A DNA stretch of 64,000 nucleotides from an uncultured Xanthomonas sp. (GCA_943912265.1 CALTTS010000012.1:41811-105810); one strand, 5' to 3'; counted from the stretch's first letter, positions 15,446-27,055 are shown. Numbers and translations: made by a program. Notes: generated by a model not told the origin, from the letters alone.

Positions 15446-15822
15446 AGCTCAACGATCCCGCCGTCGTCGCCCAGGTGCGCGCCGCGTTCGACGCATACGA
15501 ACGCGCGCTGATGGCCGACGACCTGCCCGCGATGGATGCGCTGTTCCACCCCGCGCCGGGCACCGTGCGCTACGGCGTCGGCGAGGTGCTGTACGGCATC
15601 GACGCCATCCGCGCCTTCCGCAACGGCCGCGGCGGTTCGCCGCAACGGCGGCTGGCGCGGGTGGAGATCGCGACCTACGGCGACGACTTCGCCACCGCCA
15701 ACGCCGAGTTCTTCCGCGCCGGCAGCGAGCGCCGCGGCCGCCAGAGCCAGAGCTGGGTGCGCTTTGCCGATGGCTGGAAGGTGGTGTCCGCGCACGTCTC
15801 GCTGGAGGGCACGCACGCATGA
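15442..15822 (+). CDS. hpxZ: HpxZ/AtzH-like protein (DUF3225)
   Basis: Protein of the HpxZ/AtzH family (126 aa), an NTF2-like cone fold. Conserved pieces include the helical start NDPAVVAQVRAAFDAYERAL, LFHPAPGTVRYGVGE, and SQSWVRFADGWKVVSAHVS. In Klebsiella, hpxZ belongs to hpxWXYZ for oxalurate/oxamate use; its atrazine-pathway relative AtzH works with AtzE. Here it is separated from hpxW and the HpxX-Y fusion by the desaturase locus but lies in the ureide operon, with ATGA overlaps on both sides. Its exact reaction is not established by sequence. Confidence 0.85.
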   Translation: MKLNDPAVVAQVRAAFDAYERALMADDLPAMDALFHPAPGTVRYGVGEVLYGIDAIRAFRNGRGGSPQRRLARVEIATYGDDFATANAEFFRAGSERRGRQSQSWVRFADGWKVVSAHVSLEGTHA

Positions 15823-16325
15823 GCACGGCCGTCGCCGACTGGAACACCTTGAGCGACGCGGACTTCATCGCCCGCTACCGCACGCTGTTCGAACACTCGC
15901 CGTGGGTGGTGGAACGCGCAGCAAAGCTGCGCCCGTTCGACGACCTGCTCGCCGGGCTGATGGCGCCGCTGCACGCGGCCACGCCTGCGGAGAAGGTGGC
16001 GCTGATCCGTGCCCACCCGGAACTGGCCGGCAAGGCCGCCATCGACGGCACCCTGACCGCGGCTTCGGCCGCCGAGCAGGCCAGCGCCGGCCTGGACCGG
16101 CTCACCCCGGACGAATACGCGCGCTTCCACGCGCTCAACAACGCCTACCGCCACCGCTACGGCTTCCCGTTCGTGATCTGCGTGCGGCTGACCGACAAGG
16201 CCGGGATCCTGGCAGCGATGGAACGGCGCCTGGACAGCGGCCGCAGCGCCGAGATCGCCACCGCGATCGAGCAGATCGGCCACATCGTGCGCCTGCGTCT
16301 CGAAGCGCTGGAGGCGGGCGCATGA
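15819..16325 (+). CDS. uraD: OHCU decarboxylase
   Basis: 2-oxo-4-hydroxy-4-carboxy-5-ureidoimidazoline decarboxylase (168 aa), which gives S-allantoin from the HIU hydrolase product. The catalytic His66 (AHPELAG), Ser83 and Glu86 (SAAEQ) and the substrate loop FPFVICV (117-123) are all present and match the animal and bacterial enzymes. It is flanked by ATGA overlaps with hpxZ and hpyO. Length and start agree with the family; the frame is open to the left only as a shadow of puuE and hpxZ. Confidence 0.93.
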   Translation: MSTAVADWNTLSDADFIARYRTLFEHSPWVVERAAKLRPFDDLLAGLMAPLHAATPAEKVALIRAHPELAGKAAIDGTLTAASAAEQASAGLDRLTPDEYARFHALNNAYRHRYGFPFVICVRLTDKAGILAAMERRLDSGRSAEIATAIEQIGHIVRLRLEALEAGA

Positions 16326-17743
16326 GCCTGGCGCAGCTCGAACACGATGTCGCCCGCGACCTGCAGCGCCTCGCCCACGGCGGCGAACGCTGGACGCGGC
16401 CGCGCACGCATGCCGACGGCCACGTGTTCGATGCGGTGATCGTCGGCGGCGGCCAGAGCGGCCTGGGCGCGGCGTTCGCGCTGATGCGCGAGCGCGTGTC
16501 CGACCTGCTGGTGATCGACGAGAACCCGGAAGGCCAGGAAGGCCCGTGGGTCACCTACGCGCGCATGGTCACCCTGCGCACGCCCAAGCAGCTGACCTCG
16601 ATCGACCTGGGGCTGCCGTCGCTGACCTTCCGCGCCTGGTGGGAGGCGCAGCACGGCGCCGAGGGCTGGGAGGCGCTGGACAAGATCCCGCGCGAGGCCT
16701 GGATGGACTACCTGCGCTGGTACAGGCAGGTGCTCGGCATCCCGGTGCGCAACGGCACGCGGCTGCTGCGCATCGAGCCGCTGCCCGACGCCGGCGTGCA
16801 CCGCCTGCACCTGCAAAGCGGCGACACGCTGCTGGCGCGCAAGGTGGTGCTCGCCACCGGCATCCAGGGCGGCGGCCAGTGGACGGTGCCGGAATTCGTC
16901 CGCGCGAAGCTGCCCGCGCGCCTGTACGCGCACACCTCCGGCCCGATCGACTACGCCGCGCTGGCCGGCACGCGCATCGGCATCCTCGGCGGCGGCGCCT
17001 CGGCCTTCGACAACGCCCAGTACGCGCTGCATGCCGGCGTGGCCGAGGCGCACGTGTTCGTGCGCCGGCGCGAACTGCCGCGCATCAACCCGATCCGCCA
17101 CATGGAGCAGGCCGGCATCATCGCCCGCTTCCCGGCCCTGCCCGATGCCGACAAGTACCGGCTGATGGCCAGCTTCTTCGAGCGCAACCAGCCGCCGACC
17201 AACGACACCTTCGCCCGTGCCACCGCCCTGCCCGGCTTCCGCCTGCACCTGGGCGCGCCGTGGCTGGACGTGGCCGAGCGCGATGGTCGCGCCATCGTGA
17301 CCACGCCGCAGGGCGAGCACGCGTTCGACTTCCTCGCCATCGCCACCGGCCTGGTCACCGACCCGGACCTGCGCCCGGAACTGGCCGACGTGGCGCCGGC
17401 CATCGCGCGCTGGCGCGACCGCTACGCCGCGCCGGCCGCCGTCGCCAACCCGCTGCTCGACGCCCACCCCTACCTCGGCCCCGGCTTCGAGCTGCTGCCG
17501 AGGACGCCGGCCGACGCCGCGCCGCTGCACGGCCTGTTCGCGTTCAACTATTCGGCCCTGCTCAACCACGGCCTGTCCGCGGCCGCGCTGTCGGGCCTGA
17601 AGTACGCCCTGCCGAAACTGGCGCGCGCGGTCGCCGACCAGCTGTTCGCCGACGACCACGACGCGGTGGTGGAGGACTTCCTGGCCTACGATGTGGCCGA
17701 GTTCACCGCCGACCGCGCGCCACCGCAGGAGACCGACGCATGA
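16322..17743 (+). CDS. hpyO: FAD-dependent urate hydroxylase, HpyO-like
   Basis: Two-dinucleotide-binding flavoprotein (473 aa). The FAD motif VIVGGGQSGLG lies at 39-49, the NAD(P)H motif ILGGGASAF at 221-229 and an ATGIQGG segment near 178. No classical uricase, PuuD or HpxO is seen in the cluster, and HpyO is a flavoprotein urate hydroxylase described from Xanthomonas campestris that is not homologous to HpxO. Its place between uraD and hiuH, with ATGA overlaps at both ends, makes oxidation of urate to 5-hydroxyisourate the natural role. A Baeyer-Villiger or other flavin monooxygenase would look similar in motifs, so the assignment leans on the operon. Confidence 0.8.
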   Translation: MSLAQLEHDVARDLQRLAHGGERWTRPRTHADGHVFDAVIVGGGQSGLGAAFALMRERVSDLLVIDENPEGQEGPWVTYARMVTLRTPKQLTSIDLGLPSLTFRAWWEAQHGAEGWEALDKIPREAWMDYLRWYRQVLGIPVRNGTRLLRIEPLPDAGVHRLHLQSGDTLLARKVVLATGIQGGGQWTVPEFVRAKLPARLYAHTSGPIDYAALAGTRIGILGGGASAFDNAQYALHAGVAEAHVFVRRRELPRINPIRHMEQAGIIARFPALPDADKYRLMASFFERNQPPTNDTFARATALPGFRLHLGAPWLDVAERDGRAIVTTPQGEHAFDFLAIATGLVTDPDLRPELADVAPAIARWRDRYAAPAAVANPLLDAHPYLGPGFELLPRTPADAAPLHGLFAFNYSALLNHGLSAAALSGLKYALPKLARAVADQLFADDHDAVVEDFLAYDVAEFTADRAPPQETDA

Positions 17744-18072
17744 CCACGCTGTCCACCCACGTGCTCGACACCAGCCGCGGCGAACCGGCCGCCGCCGTGC
17801 GCCTGATCCTGTACCGCGAGGGAAAGGCGCTGTGGGACGGCGCCACCGACAGCGACGGCCGCTGCCCGGAATTGAACAAGCTCACGCTTGGATCCGGCCG
17901 CTACCTGCTGGAATTCGCCGTGGCCGACTACTTCCGCAGCGTCGGCACGCCGCTGGCCGACCCGCCCTTCCTCGACGTGGTGGTCATCGAATTCGGCATC
18001 ACCGACGAAGGCCACTACCACGTGCCGCTGCTGGTGGCGCCGTACGGCTACTCGACCTATCGCGGCAGCTGA
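17740..18072 (+). CDS. hiuH: 5-hydroxyisourate hydrolase
   Basis: Transthyretin-related HIU hydrolase (110 aa), homotetrameric, converting 5-hydroxyisourate to OHCU. Hallmarks: N-terminal STHVLDTSRG with His7, Arg41, His92/His94 in the HYHVPLL strand, and the invariant C-terminal YRGS tetrapeptide (107-110) that separates it from transthyretin. No signal peptide. It is the last gene of the operon, starting in an ATGA overlap with hpyO, and is followed by a strong hairpin repeat. Confidence 0.95.
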   Translation: MTTLSTHVLDTSRGEPAAAVRLILYREGKALWDGATDSDGRCPELNKLTLGSGRYLLEFAVADYFRSVGTPLADPPFLDVVVIEFGITDEGHYHVPLLVAPYGYSTYRGS

Positions 18073-18124
18073 GAAGAGATCCGCCCGCAACGCCTGCAAT
18101 GCAGGCCGCGGCGGTAAATGACGC

Positions 18125-18158
18125 CCCCTCCCTTGCGCGCGCAGCGCGCAGGGGAGGG
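18125..18158. repeat. palindromic intergenic repeat, possible terminator after hiuH
   Basis: CCCCTCCC (18125-18132) and GGGGAGGG (18151-18158) enclose a GCGCGC/GCGCGC inner stem, giving a very stable hairpin; a further GGGGAGGGG follows at 18160-18168. Such C/G-block palindromes resemble dispersed intergenic repeats of Xanthomonadaceae genomes. There is no T tract, so a role in ending the ureide operon transcript or protecting its 3' end is an inference. Confidence 0.5.
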
Positions 18159-18234
18159 TCGGGGAGGGGTTGCTTCCTGCGTTGTCTTGATCGGCATAGT
18201 TCCTCTCCCGATGTGACCGATCGTGGCCGGTCGA

Positions 18235-19863
18235 TCACCGACCGGCCGGCGGCGCCTGATCATCCGCCCCCGGTCGCGCCACGGCATACATCTCCCGTGC
18301 GATCTGCTTGAGCAGGCCCTGCCGGTCCTCGCCAACCGTGAGCAGGTCGAAGTGGGTGCGCCCTTCCGGGAAGCGGAAATCCGAGCGCGCGCCGAGGCCG
18401 TCCAGCACCGCCTGCAGCCGGTGCGCGGCGCCGTCCAGGTAGAAGGTGTCGGCGGTGCCGACGATCACGTGGATCTTGCCGTCCAGGTCGGGCTTGAGCG
18501 CCGGCCAGTCGCGTTCGATGCGGTGGGCGATGTCGTAGCGCTCGCGCCAGTACGCCACCACCGCCGGGTCCACGTCGCCGCTGTCGCGGTCGAACATCGG
18601 CAGCGGCCGGCCGTCGGCGCCGCGCGGCGAGAACACCCATTCGAACGAGGCCATCTGCCCGCCGTACGCGCCCAGCACCCGCTCCAGCTGCGCGAACTGC
18701 TGGAACGTGGCGATCACCTTGCCGTCGTTGCGCACCAGCGGCAGCACGCTGCCGTCGGCACGGTGGTAGACGTTGGCGTGCGCGGCGTAGAGGTCGGCGC
18801 CGGTGAAATCGTGGAAATCGCTGGAGTCCGGCGCGGTGGACCAGGTGCCGCCGAACACCGCCGGGTAGCGCACCTGCAGCCACAGCGTGGCCCAGCCACC
18901 GGAGGAATGGCCGGTGAGCAGGCGCCCGGACGGCCGCGCGTCCATGCGGTAGCGCGCCTCCAGCGCCGGGATCAGCTCGGCGGTCAGCGCCTGGCCCCAG
19001 GGGCCGTTGTTGACCGAGTCGGCGAACTCGTGGGTGCCGGTGGGGCCGGACTGGTCCAGCAGCACCCAGATCATCGGCGGGAACTGGCCCTCGGCCATGC
19101 CGGCGTAGAACGTGGCGGCGTTGGCCAGCAGGTAGTCCAGCCGGCCGCCGAAGCCGTGGGTGAAGTAGACGGTGGGATAGCGCTGGCTGCCGCGCTCGTA
19201 GCCGGGCGGCAGCACCACCCAGCCGCGCATCGGCACCGGCTCGCCGCGGAAGGCCGACAGCGCCGGGCTGGTGAAGTCGATCGGCTCGATGTGCGCGCGT
19301 GCCTGCTCCAGGTGCGGCTGCAGCGCCGGCGGTAGCCGCCCGGCGACCGCGGTCCAGGGATCGCCGCGCCCGGGCAGCGTGCGGGCCAGCTGCAGCCGCG
19401 GCGGCACGGCGCTGGGCAGGTGCACCGATACCACGTCGCTGACCAGGTCGCCCGCGCCGCGGCCGCCGTAGTTGTAGTCGTGGTCGACGTCCAGCACCGC
19501 CTGCAGCAGGTAGTCGCCCGGCGGCAGCTGCGACAGCGGCGCCGGGAACGCCAGGTCGCTGTCGTCCAGCGTCACCGCCACGCCCGGCTGCAGGCGCGGC
19601 ACCTCGCGCGCGACCACCGCCGTCTCGGTCGGGCGGAACGGGCTGGTGTCCACTGCCTCGACCTTGCCGTCCTTGGCCTGCGCGCGCGCGGCCTGGGCAT
19701 CGATGGCGAACACCAGCAGGCGCCCGCCGGCCGGCGCCGAAGCGGAAGCATCCAGTACCACCTCCACGCCCGGGTGCGTGGCGGGCACGGATGGGCGCGC
19801 CTGGGCAGGCGCGGCGAGCAGGCCGGCCCCGAGCAGGACGAGGAGCGATGCGGACTTGAACAT
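18235..19863 (-). CDS. secreted alpha/beta hydrolase (esterase D/enterochelin esterase-like)
   Basis: Exported hydrolase (542 aa) with a signal peptide, MFKSASLLVLLGAGLLAAPAQA. An N-terminal beta-rich domain (about 30-200) precedes an alpha/beta hydrolase domain with FTHGFGG near 234-240, the nucleophile elbow GHSSGG (Ser320) and a late THFDLL holding a candidate catalytic His. This arrangement matches the putative esterase family PF00756. The start is fixed by the signal peptide; an in-frame upstream extension of 48 codons looks non-coding. The substrate is unknown. It converges on hiuH and has no clear functional partner. Confidence 0.82.
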   Translation of the reverse strand: MFKSASLLVLLGAGLLAAPAQARPSVPATHPGVEVVLDASASAPAGGRLLVFAIDAQAARAQAKDGKVEAVDTSPFRPTETAVVAREVPRLQPGVAVTLDDSDLAFPAPLSQLPPGDYLLQAVLDVDHDYNYGGRGAGDLVSDVVSVHLPSAVPPRLQLARTLPGRGDPWTAVAGRLPPALQPHLEQARAHIEPIDFTSPALSAFRGEPVPMRGWVVLPPGYERGSQRYPTVYFTHGFGGRLDYLLANAATFYAGMAEGQFPPMIWVLLDQSGPTGTHEFADSVNNGPWGQALTAELIPALEARYRMDARPSGRLLTGHSSGGWATLWLQVRYPAVFGGTWSTAPDSSDFHDFTGADLYAAHANVYHRADGSVLPLVRNDGKVIATFQQFAQLERVLGAYGGQMASFEWVFSPRGADGRPLPMFDRDSGDVDPAVVAYWRERYDIAHRIERDWPALKPDLDGKIHVIVGTADTFYLDGAAHRLQAVLDGLGARSDFRFPEGRTHFDLLTVGEDRQGLLKQIAREMYAVARPGADDQAPPAGR

Positions 19864-20103
19864 GGACGGTTTCCCTGGAGGCGGCAGGCGGGGGCCTGCG
19901 ACGGCGATGGTCGGCAATGCCGGCGTGCGCGTCCATAGGCCGACGGTCACGGCGATCTCCTGCGCTGCGGTGAGTATCCCGACTATCGCCCCGTCGCGCA
20001 GTGCCATCGCCTGTCGGTCACGGCGCGGACCGGCGCCCCTTCCCGCCGCCGCCGCGTGGGCCGCAGCGACGCTCGCTGCAGCGGGACCTGCACCCGGCAG
20101 CGC

Positions 20104-20910
20104 TCAGCCGGGCAGGCCGAAGAAGCGCTGCGCCGTCGCCGTGGTCGCGCGCGCCGTCGCCTCGACGTCCTCGCCGCGGTCGCGCGCCACTTCCGCGGCG
20201 ATGTGGGCGAGGAACGCCGGCTCGTTGCGGCGGTCCTTCGGCATCGGCCTGAGCGTGCGCGGCAGCAGGTAGGGCGCGTCGGTCTCGATCATCAGTCGGT
20301 CGGCGGGGATGTGCCGCACCAGCTCGCGCAGGTGCGCGCCGCGGCGCTCGTCGCACAGCCAGCCGGTGATGCCGATGTGCCAGTCCCGGTCGAGGCAGTC
20401 GAACAGCTCCTCGCGGCTGCCGGTGAAGCAGTGCACCACCACCGCGCCGAGCCTGCCGTCGAAGTTCTTCAGCATCGCCATGAAATCGGCATGGGCGTCG
20501 CGCTGGTGCAGGAACAGCGGCTTGGGCGTGCCGGCCGCGACGAGGTCGGCGGCGATCTGCAGCTGGCGCTCGAAGGCCTTGTGCTGCGCCGGGCGCGGGG
20601 AGAGATCGCGGAAGTAGTCCAGCCCGCATTCGCCCACCGCCACCACTTCGGCATGGCCGTGCAGCGCGCGCAGCTCGGCATCGCATTCGTCGGTGTACTC
20701 GGCGGCGTGGTGCGGATGCACGCCGGCGGTGGCCCACAGCACGCCGGGATGCGCCTGCGCCAGGGCCAGCGCCTGCGGATTGTGCTCGCGGCTGGCACCG
20801 GTGACGACCATGCGCGTGACGCCCGCGTCGCGGGCGCGCTGCAGCACCGCGTCCAGGTCGCGCGCGAAGGATTCGTGGGTGAGGTTGGCGCCGATGTCGA
20901 TCAGTTGCAT
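20104..20910 (-). CDS. tatD: 3'-5' ssDNA/RNA exonuclease TatD
   Basis: Metal-dependent TatD-family nuclease (268 aa) closely resembling E. coli TatD itself rather than YcfH or YjjV. Seen are the N-terminal DIGANLTHESF, AGVHPHH, GECGLDYFRD, LFLHQRDAH, VHCFTG, GITGWLCDERRG and IETDAPYLLPR. These carry the metal-binding His, Glu and Asp residues of the TIM barrel. It acts in DNA repair and RNA quality control. It is divergent from hrpB with 60 bases between. A large antisense frame across hrpB runs into it, but coding begins at MQLIDIG. Confidence 0.93.
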   Translation of the reverse strand: MQLIDIGANLTHESFARDLDAVLQRARDAGVTRMVVTGASREHNPQALALAQAHPGVLWATAGVHPHHAAEYTDECDAELRALHGHAEVVAVGECGLDYFRDLSPRPAQHKAFERQLQIAADLVAAGTPKPLFLHQRDAHADFMAMLKNFDGRLGAVVVHCFTGSREELFDCLDRDWHIGITGWLCDERRGAHLRELVRHIPADRLMIETDAPYLLPRTLRPMPKDRRNEPAFLAHIAAEVARDRGEDVEATARATTATAQRFFGLPG

Positions 20911-20970
20911 GCGGATGGCAAGGCAAAAACCGCATTGTAGTGGTGCCGGCACACCGTATCCTTGCCGCGC

Positions 20971-23544
20971 ATGAATCGCGCCGACTTCCCGATCTCCCCG
21001 TTGCTGCCGGCCATCGCCGACAGCCTGGCCACGCATCCACGGCTGGTGCTGGAAGCCCCGCCCGGTGCCGGCAAGACCACCCAGGTGCCGCTGGCGCTGC
21101 TCGATGCGCCGTGGCTGGAGGGCCGCAGGATCGTGATGCTGGAGCCGCGCCGGGTGGCCGCGCGCAGCGCCGCGCAGTTCATGGCGCGCCAGCTCGGCGA
21201 GGACGTCGGGCAGACGGTCGGCTACCGCATCCGCTTCGAGAACAGGGTCTCGGTGGCCACGCGCATCGAGGTGGTCACCGAGGGCATCCTCACCCGCATG
21301 CTGCAGGATGATCCGCTGCTGGACGGCGTCGGCGCGCTGCTGTTCGACGAGTTCCACGAGCGCCACCTGTCGGCCGACCTCGGCCTGGCGCTGGCGCTGG
21401 ACGTGCAGGCCTCGGTGCGCCCGGACCTGCGCATCGTGGCGATGTCGGCCACCCTCGACGGCGCGCGGCTGGCGCAGTTCCTCGATGCGCCGCGGCTGTC
21501 GAGCGCCGGGCGCGGCTTCGCGGTGGAGATCGCGCACTTTCCCGCGCGCCGCGACGAGGCGCTGGAAGCGCAGGCGCGCCGCGCCGTCGAGCACGCGCTG
21601 GCCGCGCACCCGGGCGACGTGCTGGTGTTCCTGCCCGGCCGGCGCGAGATCGCGCGCGTGCAGGCCGCGCTGGAGGCGGCCACGCTTCCAGCCTACATCC
21701 GCGAACGGGCGGAGGTGCCCGAAGGGCGGAGGGGGATGACAGGGAAGGCGGCGACGGATTCCGTCGAGATCCTCGCATTGCACGGCGACCTGCCGGTCGA
21801 GCAGCAGTCGCGCGTGCTGCAGCCCGCGCCCGACGGCCGCCGCCGGGTGGTGCTGGCGACCAACGTGGCCGAGTCGTCGGTGACCCTGCCGGGGGTGCGC
21901 GTGGTCGTCGATGCCGGGCTGGCGCGCGAGCCGCGCTTCGACCCCAACAGCGGCTTCTCGCGGCTGGACGCGGTGGCCATCAGCCAGGCCTCGGCCGACC
22001 AGCGCGCCGGCCGCGCCGGTCGCGTCGCCAGCGGCTGGGCCTACCGGTTGTGGCCGGCCTCGCAGCGGCTGGAAGCGCAGCGCCGGCCGGAGATCGCCCA
22101 GGTGGAGCTGGCCGGGCTGGCGCTGGAACTGGCGGCCTGGGGCAGCGACGACCTGCGCTTCGTCGATCCGCCGCCGCCCGGCGCACTGGCGGCCGCGCGC
22201 GAACTGCTGCAACGGCTGGGCGCGCTGAGCGAGGCCGGCGGCATCACCGATGCCGGCCGCCGCATGCTGGGGCTGGGCACCCATCCCCGGCTGGCGGCGA
22301 TGCTGCGGGCGGCCGGATCGCCGCGCGAACAGGCGCTGGCCGCCGACCTGGCCGCACTGCTGGAAGCGCGCGATCCCCTGCGCGGCCGTTCCGACGCGCT
22401 GGCCGAACGCTGGCGCGCGCTGGCGGCCTTCCGCCACGGCCGCGTGCCGCACGATGCCAGCCGCGGCGCGCTGGCCGCGATCGATGCGGCCGCGAAACAA
22501 TGGCGGCGGCGCCTGCGCAGCGAGGCCGCGCCGCCGGCCGAGATCGAGGCGCACGAACTCGGCGACCTGCTCGCCCATGCCTTCCCCGACCGCATTGCCC
22601 TGCGCCATCGCGACGATCCGCTGCGCTACCAGCTGGCCAACGGCCGCATGGCGAAACTGTTCGACGACAGCGCGCTGCGCGGCGAGCCGTGGCTGGTGGC
22701 CAGCGAGCTGCGCTACGAAGCGCGCGGCGACGCGCTGCTGCTGCGTGCCGCGCCGGTGGACGAGGCGCGGCTGCGCGCGGATTTCCCGCGGCGTTTCGTC
22801 GAACACGAGGGCGCGGTCTGGGACGCCGGCAAGCGCGCGCTGGTGGCCCGCCGCGAGACCCGCTTCGACCGCATCGTGATCGACAGCCGCGCCGCCGGCC
22901 GGGTCGATCCGGCGCAGGCCGCGCAGGCGCTGACCGAGGCCGTGCGCGAGCTCGGCCTGGACGCGCTGCCGTGGACCGAGGGCCTGCGCCAGTGGCAGGC
23001 GCGCGTGGTCGGCCTGCGCCGGTGGATGCCCGAGCTCGACCTGCCCGACTTGTCCGACGCGGCGCTGCTGGCGACGCTGGACACCTGGCTGCGTCCCGCC
23101 TTCGCCGGCAAGACCCGGCTCGACGCGCTGGCCGAGGACGAACTGGGCGAAGCGCTGAAGTCGCCCTTGCCGTGGGCGCAGCGGCAGCGGGTCGAGCGCC
23201 ACGCGCCGGCGCGCATCGCCGTGCCCTCCGGGCTGGAGCGGCGCATCGACTACGCGCTCGACCACGAGGGCAACGCGCAGCCGCCGGTGCTGGCGGTCAA
23301 GCTGCAGGAACTGTTCGGCCTGGCCGACACCCCGCGCATCGCCGATGGCCGCGTGCCGCTGCTGCTGCACCTGCTCTCGCCCGGCGGCAAGCCGCTGCAG
23401 GTCACCGCCGACCTGCGCAACTTCTGGGACACCACCTACGCCGAGGTGCGCAAGGAGATGAAGGGGCGCTATCCCCGGCATCCGTGGCCGGAAGATCCGT
23501 GGACCGCCGCCGCGACCCATCGCGCCAAGCCCCGCGGTACGTGA
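20971..23544 (+). CDS. hrpB: ATP-dependent RNA helicase HrpB
   Basis: DEAH-box helicase HrpB (857 aa; E. coli protein about 810-824). Walker A PPGAGKTT lies at 30-37, DEFH at 126-129, SAT at 159-161 and QRAGRAGR in domain 2; the HrpB-specific C-terminal domain follows. ATG 20971 is chosen; an in-frame TTG three codons upstream is unlikely. Between helicase strands, residues about 238-264 form an Arg/Gly/Glu-rich stretch not expected in the family (see the separate entry). E. coli HrpB has no assigned essential function. No operon partner is evident. Confidence 0.92.
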   Translation: MNRADFPISPLLPAIADSLATHPRLVLEAPPGAGKTTQVPLALLDAPWLEGRRIVMLEPRRVAARSAAQFMARQLGEDVGQTVGYRIRFENRVSVATRIEVVTEGILTRMLQDDPLLDGVGALLFDEFHERHLSADLGLALALDVQASVRPDLRIVAMSATLDGARLAQFLDAPRLSSAGRGFAVEIAHFPARRDEALEAQARRAVEHALAAHPGDVLVFLPGRREIARVQAALEAATLPAYIRERAEVPEGRRGMTGKAATDSVEILALHGDLPVEQQSRVLQPAPDGRRRVVLATNVAESSVTLPGVRVVVDAGLAREPRFDPNSGFSRLDAVAISQASADQRAGRAGRVASGWAYRLWPASQRLEAQRRPEIAQVELAGLALELAAWGSDDLRFVDPPPPGALAAARELLQRLGALSEAGGITDAGRRMLGLGTHPRLAAMLRAAGSPREQALAADLAALLEARDPLRGRSDALAERWRALAAFRHGRVPHDASRGALAAIDAAAKQWRRRLRSEAAPPAEIEAHELGDLLAHAFPDRIALRHRDDPLRYQLANGRMAKLFDDSALRGEPWLVASELRYEARGDALLLRAAPVDEARLRADFPRRFVEHEGAVWDAGKRALVARRETRFDRIVIDSRAAGRVDPAQAAQALTEAVRELGLDALPWTEGLRQWQARVVGLRRWMPELDLPDLSDAALLATLDTWLRPAFAGKTRLDALAEDELGEALKSPLPWAQRQRVERHAPARIAVPSGLERRIDYALDHEGNAQPPVLAVKLQELFGLADTPRIADGRVPLLLHLLSPGGKPLQVTADLRNFWDTTYAEVRKEMKGRYPRHPWPEDPWTAAATHRAKPRGT
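21682..21762 (+). other. in-frame insertion inside hrpB
   Basis: About 27 codons interrupt hrpB between the helix QAALEAA and the strand VEILALHGDLP, which are usually joined by a short loop. The bases are purine-rich, including GAAGGGCGGAGGGGGATGA at 21721-21739, unlike the surrounding codon pattern. The right edge carries a near-perfect hairpin, CGACGGA and TCCGTCG (21752-21766). It looks like a small intergenic-type element inserted in frame; the boundaries are approximate. Confidence 0.45.
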
Positions 23545-23834
23545 GCCCCGCCGGTCCGTGGCGAGGCTGAAGCCGCGCCGGGGTGCGCCCGTTCTCCGGC
23601 ACGCCCTGCTGCCGGCACGGCTGGCCGCCTGCCATCGCCGCCCGGCAGTGCGCCGCGCGGACCCGGCGCGGTGGGCCGTGTCCGGCCGTCGCGCCGCGCA
23701 TCGGCCGGCCACGGGGCCGGGGGAGCCGCCGCCCGGCGCGGCCATGACTTCCGGGGCTGTCGCACTGCCGGGTGAGGGGATGATGATCCCGAGGTTGCGG
23801 CCTCGCCGCATGCATCCCGCCAACGAGGAATCCC

Positions 23835-26486
<2,652 letters not shown>

Positions 26487-26510
26487 GCGGGCCGGCCCGC
26501 GTGCAAGGAC

Positions 26511-26538
26511 GGAAAGCCCCGCGGTCGCGGGGCTTTCC
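26511..26538 (+). terminator. intrinsic terminator after the M1 aminopeptidase
   Basis: A 12-bp perfect stem, GGAAAGCCCCGC (26511-26522) with GCGGGGCTTTCC (26527-26538), around a GGTC loop and followed by GCTTTC. It lies 25 bases after the stop codon. Confidence 0.75.
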
Positions 26539-26585
26539 GCTTTCAGCGCCCGCGCCCTTTCGTCGCCGCGGACGCGCCGTCCCGG

Positions 26586-26927
26586 TCAGCGCCGCGGCGT
26601 GCGCCCGGCGCGGCGCCCGGGTTTCGGCGGCGGCATCAGGCTGGCGGTCTGCAGGATCAGCGCGCGCAGGGCATCGGCATCGTCCAGCAGTTCGTCGGCG
26701 ACCGGGTAATCCTTCGCGCCCGGATACGGCGGCCGCATCGGCAGGCCGGGCGCCCGTTCGGCCACCGCCGGCGAGGGCTTGACGAACAGGCTGCCGTCGC
26801 AGAGGAAGGCGACCACCTTGTCGTCCACGTACAGTGCGTATTCGCCGAACAGCTTGCGGCAGGCGAGCCGGTCGCCGAGGCCGATCTGCTCGCGCACGTA
26901 TTCGACGAAACCGGGGTCGCTCGCCAT
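26586..26927 (-). CDS. TfoX/Sxy N-terminal domain protein
   Basis: Small cytoplasmic protein (113 aa) of the TfoX N-terminal domain family. Visible are VREQIGLGDRLACRKLFGEYALY (residues 11-33), a core strand VVAFLCDGSLFVKPSP and YPGAKDYPVADELLDD. It lacks the C-terminal TfoX domain of competence regulators such as Sxy, so a competence role is not implied. The tail is Pro/Arg-rich. The start is taken at MASDPG because the family match begins there. It converges on the aminopeptidase gene. Confidence 0.82.
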   Translation of the reverse strand: MASDPGFVEYVREQIGLGDRLACRKLFGEYALYVDDKVVAFLCDGSLFVKPSPAVAERAPGLPMRPPYPGAKDYPVADELLDDADALRALILQTASLMPPPKPGRRAGRTPRR

Positions 26928-27055
26928 GTCCCGTCCTGGTTGCCTGTCCGTGCCGCGACCGGTTCGGTCCCGCTCATCCGGGCGCACCACGCGGCGTATA
27001 CAGTGGATGGTACAGGCTGATGGCCCGTCCCCTTCCGCAGCGCAAGGATCCCCTC

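Noticed and set aside
20104..23823. 1239-codon open frame on the minus strand across hrpB
   Set aside because: Only its last 268 codons are a gene (tatD). The rest mirrors hrpB codon bias, is Arg/Gln/His-rich and has no family features.
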